Source: an uncultured Bacilli bacterium
Lineage (GTDB): Bacteria; Bacillota_I; Bacilli_A; RF39; UBA660
NCBI GenBank assembly: GCA_944364705.1
Contig: CALVWH010000106.1
Span: 1-20,878 of the forward strand
Reading direction: 5' to 3'
Length of the DNA stretch: 20,878 nt
Part shown: piece after piece, positions 13,074 through 19,389 of the stretch
Layout of the letters: each line of letters begins with the position of its first letter
Position numbering within the stretch: the first letter of the stretch is position 1
Translations under genes and position numbers: made by a program
The notes under the pieces: model-generated
Told to the model about the DNA's origin: nothing
What the model saw: the letters and a program-made list of their open reading frames with translations, nothing else
The model's database searches: none

Positions 13074-14714
13074 GTGGAAGGAGATAGGAAAGTAGTCAAC
13101 TTAAATGTTGATGATATCTTACCGAATCGGTTTCAACCACGAATAAAATTTGATGAAGATGAAATTCAAAGTCTTTCAGATTCTATCAAACGGCATGGTG
13201 TGATTCAACCAATTATCGTAAGACCGATTGCGGATAAGTATGAAATTATTGCTGGTGAGAGAAGATACAAAGCCACACTTTTAGCCAATCTTCCAACAAT
13301 TCCTGCAATAATTTTAAAGTTAAATGATAAAGATAGTGCTGAGATTGCTTTAATTGAAAATGTTCAAAGACAAGATTTAACTCCAATGGAAGAAGCAATT
13401 ACTTATAAAAAAGTTTTGGATATGGGATATACACAAAATGAATTAGCTCAAAAATTAGGAGTAAAGCAATCAACAATTTCAAATAAGTTAAGATTACTTA
13501 ATTTGTGTGATGAAGTTCAAGATGCTCTTTTAGAAAATAAAATATCTGAAAGACACGCTCGTTCTTTATTAAAATTAAAAGACGAGAAAGAACAAGAACA
13601 AATGTTAGAAAGAATTATAAACGAACGTCTTACGGTAAAAAGAACGGATGAAGAAATCAAAAAAGTTTTAGAAAAACCGCAAGATACCATTGAAGTTTTA
13701 GACTTTGATATGGATTTTGAAGATACAAAAAAAGAAAAAGGGGAAAATGATATGAATAATAATGATCCAATGAATCAATTTAATATACCAACACCATCAA
13801 TTTTAGAAGATACAAACGAAAAAACGGTGTTACCAACAAATGTAGAGCCAACGGTTGAATCAAATCGTCCACCAGTAGATTTATTAAAACCACAATCAGA
13901 AATTCCAACCAATAATCCTGGTTTTATGGATATTGATCGAATTGAAAGTCAAGCACAAGACATTGGAGGACCAAGCTCTTTTAATGAAAGTGCTCCTAGA
14001 TTTTTTAAATTACCAGAGCAAGAGAAACCAGTTGAAAATACAAATCCAACATTTTCTGGAAATGTATTCTCACAAGCTCCAGAAAATAATTTGAATTCCT
14101 CTTCTGGTGTTAACCAAAATATTGGAAATCCTTTCCAAAATACTTTTAATGGAAACGGATCAAATACTGTTGTAGAACCTCAAGGACCCGCACCAATGGG
14201 AAATAGTTTTAATATACCAGAAATTCCAAGCATGCCAAATCCTAGTGTTCAAGCAGAACCAGGGATTCCAGAAGTACCAACAATGGCATCCATTCCAGAA
14301 ACACCAAGTATGTCAACAACGGAAGCTTCAAAAGAACCAGTCGTTTCAGGAATTCCAGTGGTACCAAATATAGGAACTAGTCCTGTAATTCCAGAAGTAC
14401 CAAGCATGCCAACTATGGAAGCCCCAAAGGAACCAGTCGCTTCAGAAATTCCAACAGTACTATCAGTGGAACTTTCAAATATTCCATCGGTTGAGCCAAT
14501 GAATATATCTGATAATTCAACCATTTCAGAAACAAAAAATACAAACTCTGCGCCAATGGGAAATCCTTTTGACCCTCAGAAAAAGAATTTAACAAGTGTT
14601 ATTCAAGAAATTCGTAGTATTAAAAATTCTTTTGAAAATCAAGGTTATATCATTGATTTAGAGGAAATGGATTTAGCAGGCGAATATCAAATTACAATAC
14701 ATATTAAGAAATAA
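13074..14714 (+). CDS. noc: Noc-type ParB-family nucleoid occlusion protein with long proline-rich insertion
   Basis: This ParB-fold CTP-dependent DNA clamp is most likely Noc, which keeps division septa off the nucleoid. Starting at GTG, the 546 residues comprise: ParB N-terminal CTPase (about 8-105; GERRYKA 61-67, ENVQR 95-99), a helix-turn-helix domain (about 108-200; TQNELAQKLGVKQSTISNKL), a low-complexity Asn/Pro-rich stretch (about 225-500) and a C-terminal dimerisation segment (505-546; ITIHIKK end) like Bacillus Noc. Residues reported to separate Noc from ParB are Gln132, Lys138 and Arg160 (all Noc-like); the fourth, Asn143, matches neither. Position right after rsmG also fits Noc. 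Oddities: about twice the normal length (Bacillus near 283 aa), and no N-terminal amphipathic membrane helix. Spo0J-type ParB is the alternative. Confidence 0.85.
   Translation: MEGDRKVVNLNVDDILPNRFQPRIKFDEDEIQSLSDSIKRHGVIQPIIVRPIADKYEIIAGERRYKATLLANLPTIPAIILKLNDKDSAEIALIENVQRQDLTPMEEAITYKKVLDMGYTQNELAQKLGVKQSTISNKLRLLNLCDEVQDALLENKISERHARSLLKLKDEKEQEQMLERIINERLTVKRTDEEIKKVLEKPQDTIEVLDFDMDFEDTKKEKGENDMNNNDPMNQFNIPTPSILEDTNEKTVLPTNVEPTVESNRPPVDLLKPQSEIPTNNPGFMDIDRIESQAQDIGGPSSFNESAPRFFKLPEQEKPVENTNPTFSGNVFSQAPENNLNSSSGVNQNIGNPFQNTFNGNGSNTVVEPQGPAPMGNSFNIPEIPSMPNPSVQAEPGIPEVPTMASIPETPSMSTTEASKEPVVSGIPVVPNIGTSPVIPEVPSMPTMEAPKEPVASEIPTVLSVELSNIPSVEPMNISDNSTISETKNTNSAPMGNPFDPQKKNLTSVIQEIRSIKNSFENQGYIIDLEEMDLAGEYQITIHIKK
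14292..14453 (+). repeat. Imperfect 66-bp direct repeat in noc (96-bp offset)
   Basis: Bases 14292-14357 and 14388-14453 match at 55 of 66 positions. They encode IPETPSM...EASKEPVVSGIP and IPEVPSM...EAPKEPVASEIP, showing that the proline-rich insertion grew by duplication. Confidence 0.75.
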
Positions 14715-14719
14715 AAGAA

Positions 14720-14750
14720 CCTCATTGCTTTTATTGTAATGAGGCTTTTT
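14720..14750 (+). terminator. Intrinsic terminator of noc
   Basis: CCTCATTGC (14720-14728) and GTAATGAGG (14736-14744) form a 9-bp stem with one G-T pair, a 7-nt loop, then CTTTTT. Confidence 0.85.
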
Positions 14751-14763
14751 GCTGGAGGAGTAA

Positions 14764-15336
14764 ATGAAAGAAATAGAAGAAATTGATTTTTTTGTAAAAA
14801 ATAGTTTATCGAAAGAACGATATGAACATTCGAAAAGAGTTGCGGAAGAAGCAAAAAAATTAGCAATCCATTATCACTACGATCCTGAAAAAGCATATCT
14901 TGCTGGTCTTGTTCATGATGTGGCGAAAGAATATACAAAACTACAAAACGAAGAAATCATAAAAAAATATCAACTTTCTCAGGATCTGTTAAAGGATTAT
15001 AATAAAAAAATATTACATTCTTATATTGGCGCAATCGTCGTGAAAGAAAAATTTCATCTTTCTGATGAAATTTGTGATGCCATAAAAAGACATACCTTAG
15101 GAGATATCCCGATGACTTTACTTGATAAAATTATTTTTGTTGCTGATAAAATCGATCCAAAACGAAGATACAAACAACTAGAAGAAGAACGAAAAATGGC
15201 TTATACAAATCTTACTCAAGCTACCATTTTATGCATAAAAAATAATTTAAAATCGCTTGAAGAAAAAAAACAACCTATCAATAAACGATCGGTCGAAATC
15301 TTAAAATATTTAGAAAAAGAACAAATAAAAAACTAA
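14764..15336 (+). CDS. yqeK: YqeK-like HD hydrolase (symmetrical Ap4A hydrolase type)
   Basis: YqeK-type HD enzymes cleave diadenosine tetraphosphate (Ap4A) into two ADP. The 190 residues match the family length. Metal and active-site motifs are His22 in RYEHSKRV, His51-Asp52 in GLVHDVAKE, His85 in ILHSYIGA, His110 in AIKRHTLGD and the hallmark DKIIFVADKIDPKRRY (Asp121, Asp128, Asp131). In Bacillus yqeK lies beside nadD and rsfS; here it stands alone behind noc, after noc's terminator, and runs convergently into a small regulator with a 4-base stop overlap. GGAGG is 5 bases before the ATG. No promoter of its own is obvious in the short spacer, so noc read-through may supply expression. Confidence 0.88.
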   Translation: MKEIEEIDFFVKNSLSKERYEHSKRVAEEAKKLAIHYHYDPEKAYLAGLVHDVAKEYTKLQNEEIIKKYQLSQDLLKDYNKKILHSYIGAIVVKEKFHLSDEICDAIKRHTLGDIPMTLLDKIIFVADKIDPKRRYKQLEEERKMAYTNLTQATILCIKNNLKSLEEKKQPINKRSVEILKYLEKEQIKN

Positions 15337-15572
15337 TCATCGATATTTGAACTCGAAAACAAAGGAGAATCAAAAAACACTTTGATTTCAATTTTTAAAG
15401 TTCGACAAATTTTATAAATAATATAGGAACTTGGATTTGCTACTTTTCCAGAAAGTAAATCCTGTAACGTCGTTGGAGGAATGCTAGACAATTCTGCTAA
15501 TTTATTTGGTGTATAGTTAAACTCTTTGCATAATTCATAAATTCTTTCACTTACTGCATTTTTAAAGTACAT
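15333..15572 (-). CDS. Small XRE/Cro-type helix-turn-helix regulator
   Basis: This 79-residue DNA-binding protein is essentially one HTH_3 domain: helix 1 (NAVSERIYELCKEFN), HTH at about 20-41 (TPNKLAELSSIPPTTLQDLLSG), then PSSYIIYKICRTLKIEIKVFFDS. AGGAGG lies 7 bases before the ATG. It converges with yqeK (ends overlap by 4 bases) and diverges from a plus-strand promoter at 15635-15663. A perfect 12-bp palindrome (15624-15635) sits between them, a natural candidate operator. It has no effector domain. It resembles single-domain regulators widespread in gut Bacillota; whether it represses itself or the downstream unit is inference. Confidence 0.85.
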   Translation of the reverse strand: MYFKNAVSERIYELCKEFNYTPNKLAELSSIPPTTLQDLLSGKVANPSSYIIYKICRTLKIEIKVFFDSPLFSSSNIDD

Positions 15573-15623
15573 ATCATTTCCTCCTATTTTTTATATTCTA
15601 ACAAAATAAAACAAAAATAATTT

Positions 15624-15635
15624 ACGGATATCCGT
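15624..15635. promoter_or_regulatory. Perfect 12-bp palindrome, candidate operator
   Basis: ACGGATATCCGT abuts the -35 box of the plus-strand promoter and lies 52 bases upstream of the XRE start codon. It is more GC-rich than its surroundings. The assignment to the XRE protein rests on position only. Confidence 0.55.
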
Positions 15636-15663
15636 TGACTTTATAAATTTATTGTGATAAAAT
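15635..15663 (+). promoter_or_regulatory. Strong sigma-A-type promoter
   Basis: TTGACT (15635-15640), exactly 17 bases, TAAAAT (15658-15663). Transcription would begin near 15670, over 140 bases before the next start codon, and meets a terminator first. Confidence 0.7.
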
Positions 15664-15669
15664 TAATTT

Positions 15670-15729
15670 GATAATGGGATTATTATAAAAAGAGAGCAGT
15701 ATTTATCTTTAATATTGCTTCTTTTTTTT
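15670..15729 (+). ncRNA. Possible short RNA or attenuated leader
   Basis: The stretch between the promoter and the terminator hairpin would give an RNA of about 58 nt. It holds a small ATAAT-GGG-ATTAT hairpin and the terminator stem, and no plausible reading frame. It may be a small RNA or the leader of the gene at 15814. No known RNA family is recognised. Confidence 0.35.
15695..15729 (+). terminator. Promoter-proximal intrinsic terminator
   Basis: AGCAGTATT (15695-15703) and AATATTGCT (15711-15719) form a 9-bp stem with one G-T pair and a 7-nt loop, followed by a T-rich run with eight consecutive T's. Confidence 0.72.
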
Positions 15730-15813
15730 CTTTATAAACATAAAAAATATAATTTTTAATCATTAAACTATTTGAAAATAATTTTTCTAAAGCAGAAAAG
15801 GAGGAGAAGAAGA

Positions 15814-16356
15814 ATGGAAGATGAATTATATTATTCTTTTGAAAAAGAATTAGATAATGAAGCAAAGAGAATTATTCACATTTTATTGGATATGTATGAG
15901 AAGAAAAGAAAAGTAAAAAAATCTTTTTCCGAAATTGTAAGTTTATTGGTAAAAAAAGAATTAAAATATTATACAGTTGATATTAATTTAAGAGTTACTC
16001 ATTTTTTACCAGACGATTATGCTCCAGATTTTAAAGAAGTTTACGCATTATCAAAAAGAGAAGAATTTAATAAAGAATCTTTAATTCGTTATACAAAAAT
16101 GTGTAAAAAGGATTTAAAAAAAGATCATGAAAAAATCGCACAATCTTTAGTTAAAAAAATGATAAAATTTTTAATTAAACATCCAAATACTGAAAAAGGG
16201 CTATTAGAATTTATCTCAGAACGTATTCATGATTATTTACCAGATCATAACGATAGTGTCGATGCAAGAGCAATTGTCTTTTTTTACGATGCTGCTTTAA
16301 AAAAAGAAGGATATCAAATTAGTTCATTAAATCCACTTAGAATTAAAAAAATCTAG
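15814..16356 (+). CDS. Unknown 180-residue basic helical protein
   Basis: No family is recognised. The ATG at 15814 is chosen because AAAAGGAGG lies 9 bases upstream; a TTG at 15772 would add a poly-Arg leader that is actually the ribosome-binding-site region. The protein is soluble, Lys-rich and mostly helical (KELDNEAKRIIHILLDMYEKKRK, ESLIRYTKMCKKDLKKDHEKIAQSLVKKMIKFL). Around residues 50-70 it has YYTVDINLRVTHFLPDDYAPDF, and a similar 'YLPDHNDSVDA' acidic stretch recurs near 142-152, perhaps two related halves. Its expression may depend on read-through of the terminator at 15695-15729. Confidence 0.75.
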   Translation: MEDELYYSFEKELDNEAKRIIHILLDMYEKKRKVKKSFSEIVSLLVKKELKYYTVDINLRVTHFLPDDYAPDFKEVYALSKREEFNKESLIRYTKMCKKDLKKDHEKIAQSLVKKMIKFLIKHPNTEKGLLEFISERIHDYLPDHNDSVDARAIVFFYDAALKKEGYQISSLNPLRIKKI

Positions 16357-16395
16357 AAAATAAAGATAAGAACTCTTTTATTCATCAAAAAAAGA

Positions 16396-16404
16396 TGTTA
16401 CAAT
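16396..16404 (+). promoter_or_regulatory. Extended -10 promoter of the gene at 16433
   Basis: TGTTACAAT is an extended -10 element 28 bases before the ATG. No clear -35. Confidence 0.45.
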
Positions 16405-16432
16405 AATCTTCATATCAGAAAGAAGGAAAAAT

Positions 16433-17332
16433 ATGAAGGAAAAGGTAACATTTCGAAAATTTAATCTATATAATTCCATAACCCAAAAAGTAGATACTTC
16501 TTTAATTGATTCCAAAGAATATGATTTAGAAATTTCAATCAATGGAAAGATTGAATATTATCAGGTTCGTTACTTTAATTCGGAATTTTTTGCTGAAAAA
16601 TTAACGAATTTACCAGAAAAAATTCATATATCAGAATATTTTAAACCTTGCATGATTCCAGAAATTCAAAATTTCTTTTATACGGATTATTATCGAAGAG
16701 AATATGAACATCGAAAAAAAGTCGAAGACTATAAAAAGCTTCAAAAAAAAGTACAAATGGAAGATTATTTTTGTTATTTATCAAGAATTACCCAAAAAAA
16801 GAAAATAAATTCTCAAAAAATTTCTTCTGGTTATATTCCATTATTAAAGGATATAAAAAATTCTGTCCTTTTAGGATATCATTTTCATATTGAGCAAGCA
16901 GCAAATCGTTATTACGTTATCTTTTTAGATCCGATTTTAAAAAAAGGATATATGGATCATCGAAATTCTCTTTATATGATTTATTTTCGAAATGAGTTTT
17001 CAAAAATAACCAAACAATTAGAAGATCCTATTTTAGATCTTTCTTTCCATTATGATCTTCCGATTGATCTTCTTTCTTCTCTTTATTATTCTTATTATCA
17101 AAAAGAAGAATCTTTGGAATTGGTCTTAAAACATCTAGAAAAGTTAAAAAATACAATTTCTTTTCGTACTGAAGATTCTATAGAAGAAGAAACAAAAAGA
17201 AAATTATCGCAGATTTTAGAAAAAGAAGATTGGCAAACCATTTCTTTTTATACCAATCATGATGTTAATTTTTTAAAGGAAATGTATCAATATTTATCAA
17301 AACCAAAAGAAAAAATTTTACAAAAACAGTAG
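16433..17332 (+). CDS. Unknown 299-residue soluble protein
   Basis: No family is recognised. AAGGA lies about 6 bases before the ATG. The N-terminus (about 1-65) looks like a beta-rich domain (VTFRKFNLYNSIT, YDLEISINGKIEYYQVRYF); residues 75-125 are charged and helical (YYRREYEHRKKVEDYKKLQKKV); a second strand-rich portion follows (SVLLGYHFHIEQAANRYYVIFLDPIL, 145-175), and the C-terminal third is helical and acidic/lysine-rich. It is unusually rich in Tyr and Lys, with no signal peptide, membrane helix or visible catalytic motif. It has its own promoter and the next gene's promoter lies in its 3' end. Confidence 0.75.
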   Translation: MKEKVTFRKFNLYNSITQKVDTSLIDSKEYDLEISINGKIEYYQVRYFNSEFFAEKLTNLPEKIHISEYFKPCMIPEIQNFFYTDYYRREYEHRKKVEDYKKLQKKVQMEDYFCYLSRITQKKKINSQKISSGYIPLLKDIKNSVLLGYHFHIEQAANRYYVIFLDPILKKGYMDHRNSLYMIYFRNEFSKITKQLEDPILDLSFHYDLPIDLLSSLYYSYYQKEESLELVLKHLEKLKNTISFRTEDSIEEETKRKLSQILEKEDWQTISFYTNHDVNFLKEMYQYLSKPKEKILQKQ

Positions 17333-17345
17333 AATCTTTTATAAT
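17317..17345 (+). promoter_or_regulatory. Promoter of the small gene at 17363
   Basis: TTTACA (17317-17322), 17 bases, TATAAT (17340-17345): a near-consensus promoter overlapping the 3' end of the upstream gene. The start of transcription would fall near 17352, leaving a leader of roughly 11 bases that is mostly the ribosome binding site. Confidence 0.7.
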
Positions 17346-17362
17346 AAGAAAAAGGAGGAAAT

Positions 17363-17602
17363 ATGGAAAAAAAAGAATTTGATCTTATGAATCAAAGTAT
17401 GAATCAAACGGTTGCACCGATGAGAACGATGATGATAGGACTTCGAAAAGAATTAGAAAAAGATCCTACCAATAAAAGAGTACAAGCCTTATTAGAGGGG
17501 GTAACCGAAGTAGAAAATAAGTGGCTTTTATATCAAGAAGAATTTATCAATTTATATGAACCACAAATAAAATATGATCAAAATCATGGGAAAATACGAT
17601 AA
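17363..17602 (+). CDS. Unknown small helical protein (79 aa)
   Basis: No family is recognised. AAAGGAGG lies directly upstream with 5 bases of spacing, so the gene is credible despite its size. The sequence is nearly all helix: Met- and Gln-rich at the start (LMNQSMNQTVAPMRTMMIGL), then RKELEKDPTNKRVQALLEGVTEVENKWLLYQEEFINLYEPQIK. It has no hydrophobic membrane segment and no cysteine. It has a strong promoter and a terminator that includes its stop codon, so it is a stand-alone, probably well-expressed unit. A role as a small adaptor or scaffold protein is guesswork. Confidence 0.75.
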   Translation: MEKKEFDLMNQSMNQTVAPMRTMMIGLRKELEKDPTNKRVQALLEGVTEVENKWLLYQEEFINLYEPQIKYDQNHGKIR

Positions 17603-17618
17603 TTTATCGTTTTTTTTT
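17596..17618 (+). terminator. Intrinsic terminator of the small gene
   Basis: ACGATA (17596-17601) and TATCGT (17605-17610) with a 3-nt loop, followed by nine T's. It overlaps the stop codon. Confidence 0.78.
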
Positions 17619-17626
17619 ATTCATTA

Positions 17627-17635
17627 TGTTATAAT
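17627..17635 (+). promoter_or_regulatory. Extended -10 promoter of the HD gene at 17662
   Basis: TGTTATAAT, a perfect -10 with TG extension, 26 bases before the start codon. No clear -35, since the preceding terminator occupies that place. Confidence 0.6.
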
Positions 17636-17661
17636 AAGAAACTAATATAAAGAGGTGAAAT

Positions 17662-18576
17662 ATGTTGTTACAATATTATTTAGAACAATTACAATATAAA
17701 AATATGCCAGATTACTTATATAAATATTTAAAGGATCCAAGGTTACTTAGACTTAGAAATGTTGGGTATTTTTGTGGAATGGATTATGCTTCAAAGAAAA
17801 TTTATAATTTTCAAGAATTGATTAGTCGTTTTGATCATTCTTTAACAACAGCTTTGCTAACCGAACAGGTAACAAACGATAAAAGGCAAACGATTGCTGC
17901 TTTATATCATGATATCTCGACTCCTTGCTTTTCTCATGTGATTGATTATATGAACCAAGATTATGCGAAACAAGAAAGCACGGAAGAATATACCGAGGAA
18001 ATTTTAAAGAGAAATAAATATTTAAAAAAATGCTTAGAAGAAGATCACATAGAAATAGATGATCTTATAAATTTTAAAAAATTTTCAATTGTAGATAACG
18101 AAAGACCAAAATGTTGCGCAGATCGATTGGATGGAATTATTTTAACTGGTATGGCTTGGACCAAAGATATTACTAAAGAAGATATTTTTCATATTTTAAA
18201 TGATATTACGATTTTTAAAAATGAAGAAGGAAACCAAGAAATTGGCTTTCAAAAGGATTCTGTTGTTTTACGAGTTATGGAAGTAAATCAAAGAATTGAC
18301 TCTTTTTGTCATAGCAAAGAAGATCATTATATGATGCAACTTCTTGCAGATATTACAAAGCTTGCTCTTGAAAAGAAGTATTTCAATTATGAAGATTTAT
18401 ATCGTTATAATGAATTACAGTTGTTTCATCTTTTAAAGAAAATTCCAGATAAAGAATTACAAGGAAAAATTTTTTTATTTGAACATATGGACCCTATAAA
18501 TATACCAGATTTTAAAAACGATTCTGTTAAAGTCCGAGCTTTAAATCCGTTAGTAAATGGAAAAAGATATCGATAA
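17662..18576 (+). CDS. SAMHD1/dGTPase-like HD-domain protein
   Basis: This HD-superfamily protein most resembles the dNTP triphosphohydrolase branch. In its 304 residues, DPRLLRLRNVGYFCG (25-39) corresponds to the RLRxxxQLG entry of SAMHD1/dGTPases. His59 in SRFDHSLTTALL, His83-Asp84 in LYHDISTPCFSHVID and Asp154 in CADRLDG give the H...HD...D set, and His92 in the FSH motif is also typical. The distal half (about 170-304) is helical and not recognisable. It is shorter than canonical dGTPases (over 400 aa). GAGGTG is about 6 bases before the ATG. It sits among unknown single-gene units, so neither its nucleotide substrate nor its pathway can be inferred from context. Confidence 0.82.
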   Translation: MLLQYYLEQLQYKNMPDYLYKYLKDPRLLRLRNVGYFCGMDYASKKIYNFQELISRFDHSLTTALLTEQVTNDKRQTIAALYHDISTPCFSHVIDYMNQDYAKQESTEEYTEEILKRNKYLKKCLEEDHIEIDDLINFKKFSIVDNERPKCCADRLDGIILTGMAWTKDITKEDIFHILNDITIFKNEEGNQEIGFQKDSVVLRVMEVNQRIDSFCHSKEDHYMMQLLADITKLALEKKYFNYEDLYRYNELQLFHLLKKIPDKELQGKIFLFEHMDPINIPDFKNDSVKVRALNPLVNGKRYR

Positions 18577-18631
18577 AGGAATTCTTTTCTAGAAATATAA
18601 ATATATTTAAAAATAGAAAAGGAGTAAGCAA

Positions 18632-19321
18632 ATGCAGAAAAATTTATATGAACTAAGTCAAGATTTGAAAGAGTTACGTATAACCCAATTAGAAACTTCT
18701 GAAGAAAAGTTAAAACAATATCGTGAATCTTACTTTAGTGAAAAGTCAGAATATCGAAAAATATATCAATTAGAAACTAACATTTTATTATCAAATTTAT
18801 CTTCATTAAAAAATTTTATTATAAGTTACCATCCATATAATGCACAAATGGAAGATGACAAACTTTTAAAAGAAAACTATATTAGAGTTGTGGAAAAGAG
18901 TGTTCCTACTTTATCGGAACATATTCGACAAGAAAAAATATTTGAAGCATATATCAAAGGAAATTTGCAAAAAGATTTAGCGACGATTGGATGGAAAAAA
19001 GATCAAAAGATGGAGAGCTATCGAATTTTATCCCCAGGAGAAGAAATTTCTACATTCTTATTTGGAGAAAAAATCTATTTTTTTGAAAATTTGTTAAAAA
19101 TCCCACCTTCTCTTCAAGCGTTAGATCTTTTTTTAGAAGAAAATTATCAAGGCTTAGCAAATAGTGATTTTGGGCTTTATCTCCCTTGGGATTTATTCGA
19201 AGTAACCGGAGAGAAAGTTATAAGTAGTGAGTGGTTTTATAAATATGGAAGTGAAAAACAAAAAAATAATGTATCGCATTCTGAAAAAATTTTAAAATTA
19301 TATAAAAAACATACGATTTGA
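18632..19321 (+). CDS. Unknown 229-residue soluble protein
   Basis: No family is recognised. AAAAGGAG lies about 7 bases before the ATG. Residues 1-70 are charged helical with coiled-coil character (LYELSQDLKELRITQLETSEEKLKQY); a helical section to 125 follows; the remainder mixes strands (YRILSPGEEISTFLFGEKIYFFENLL) with a tryptophan-containing segment (GLYLPWDLFEVTGEKVISSEWFYKYG). No signal peptide or membrane helix. It follows the HD gene by 55 bases without an obvious terminator between, so the two may share a transcript. Confidence 0.72.
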   Translation: MQKNLYELSQDLKELRITQLETSEEKLKQYRESYFSEKSEYRKIYQLETNILLSNLSSLKNFIISYHPYNAQMEDDKLLKENYIRVVEKSVPTLSEHIRQEKIFEAYIKGNLQKDLATIGWKKDQKMESYRILSPGEEISTFLFGEKIYFFENLLKIPPSLQALDLFLEENYQGLANSDFGLYLPWDLFEVTGEKVISSEWFYKYGSEKQKNNVSHSEKILKLYKKHTI

Positions 19322-19337
19322 TTTCGTTGTTTTTTTA
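19306..19337 (+). terminator. Intrinsic terminator after the 18632 gene
   Basis: AAACA-T-ACGA pairs with TCGT-TGTTT (9 bp, one bulged T) around TTTGATT, followed by T's to 19337. It includes the end of the coding region. Confidence 0.72.
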
Positions 19338-19347
19338 TAAGAATATA

Positions 19348-19356
19348 TGATATAAT
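19348..19356 (+). promoter_or_regulatory. Extended -10 promoter of the lipoprotein gene
   Basis: TGATATAAT, 33 bases before the ATG, with a possible TTGTTT -35 at 19327-19332 inside the preceding terminator. Confidence 0.55.
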
Positions 19357-19389
19357 AAGAAAAAAATAGAAAATTTATGGAGTGGGTAT

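Noticed and set aside
14249..14524. Minus-strand open frame rich in Gly, Thr and Ser
   Set aside because: It is an antisense image of the proline-rich repeats of noc, with no ribosome binding site.
16350..16390. Possible terminator after the 15814 gene
   Set aside because: AATAAAGA pairs with TCTTTTATT only with a bulge and no T-run follows, so the call would be weak.
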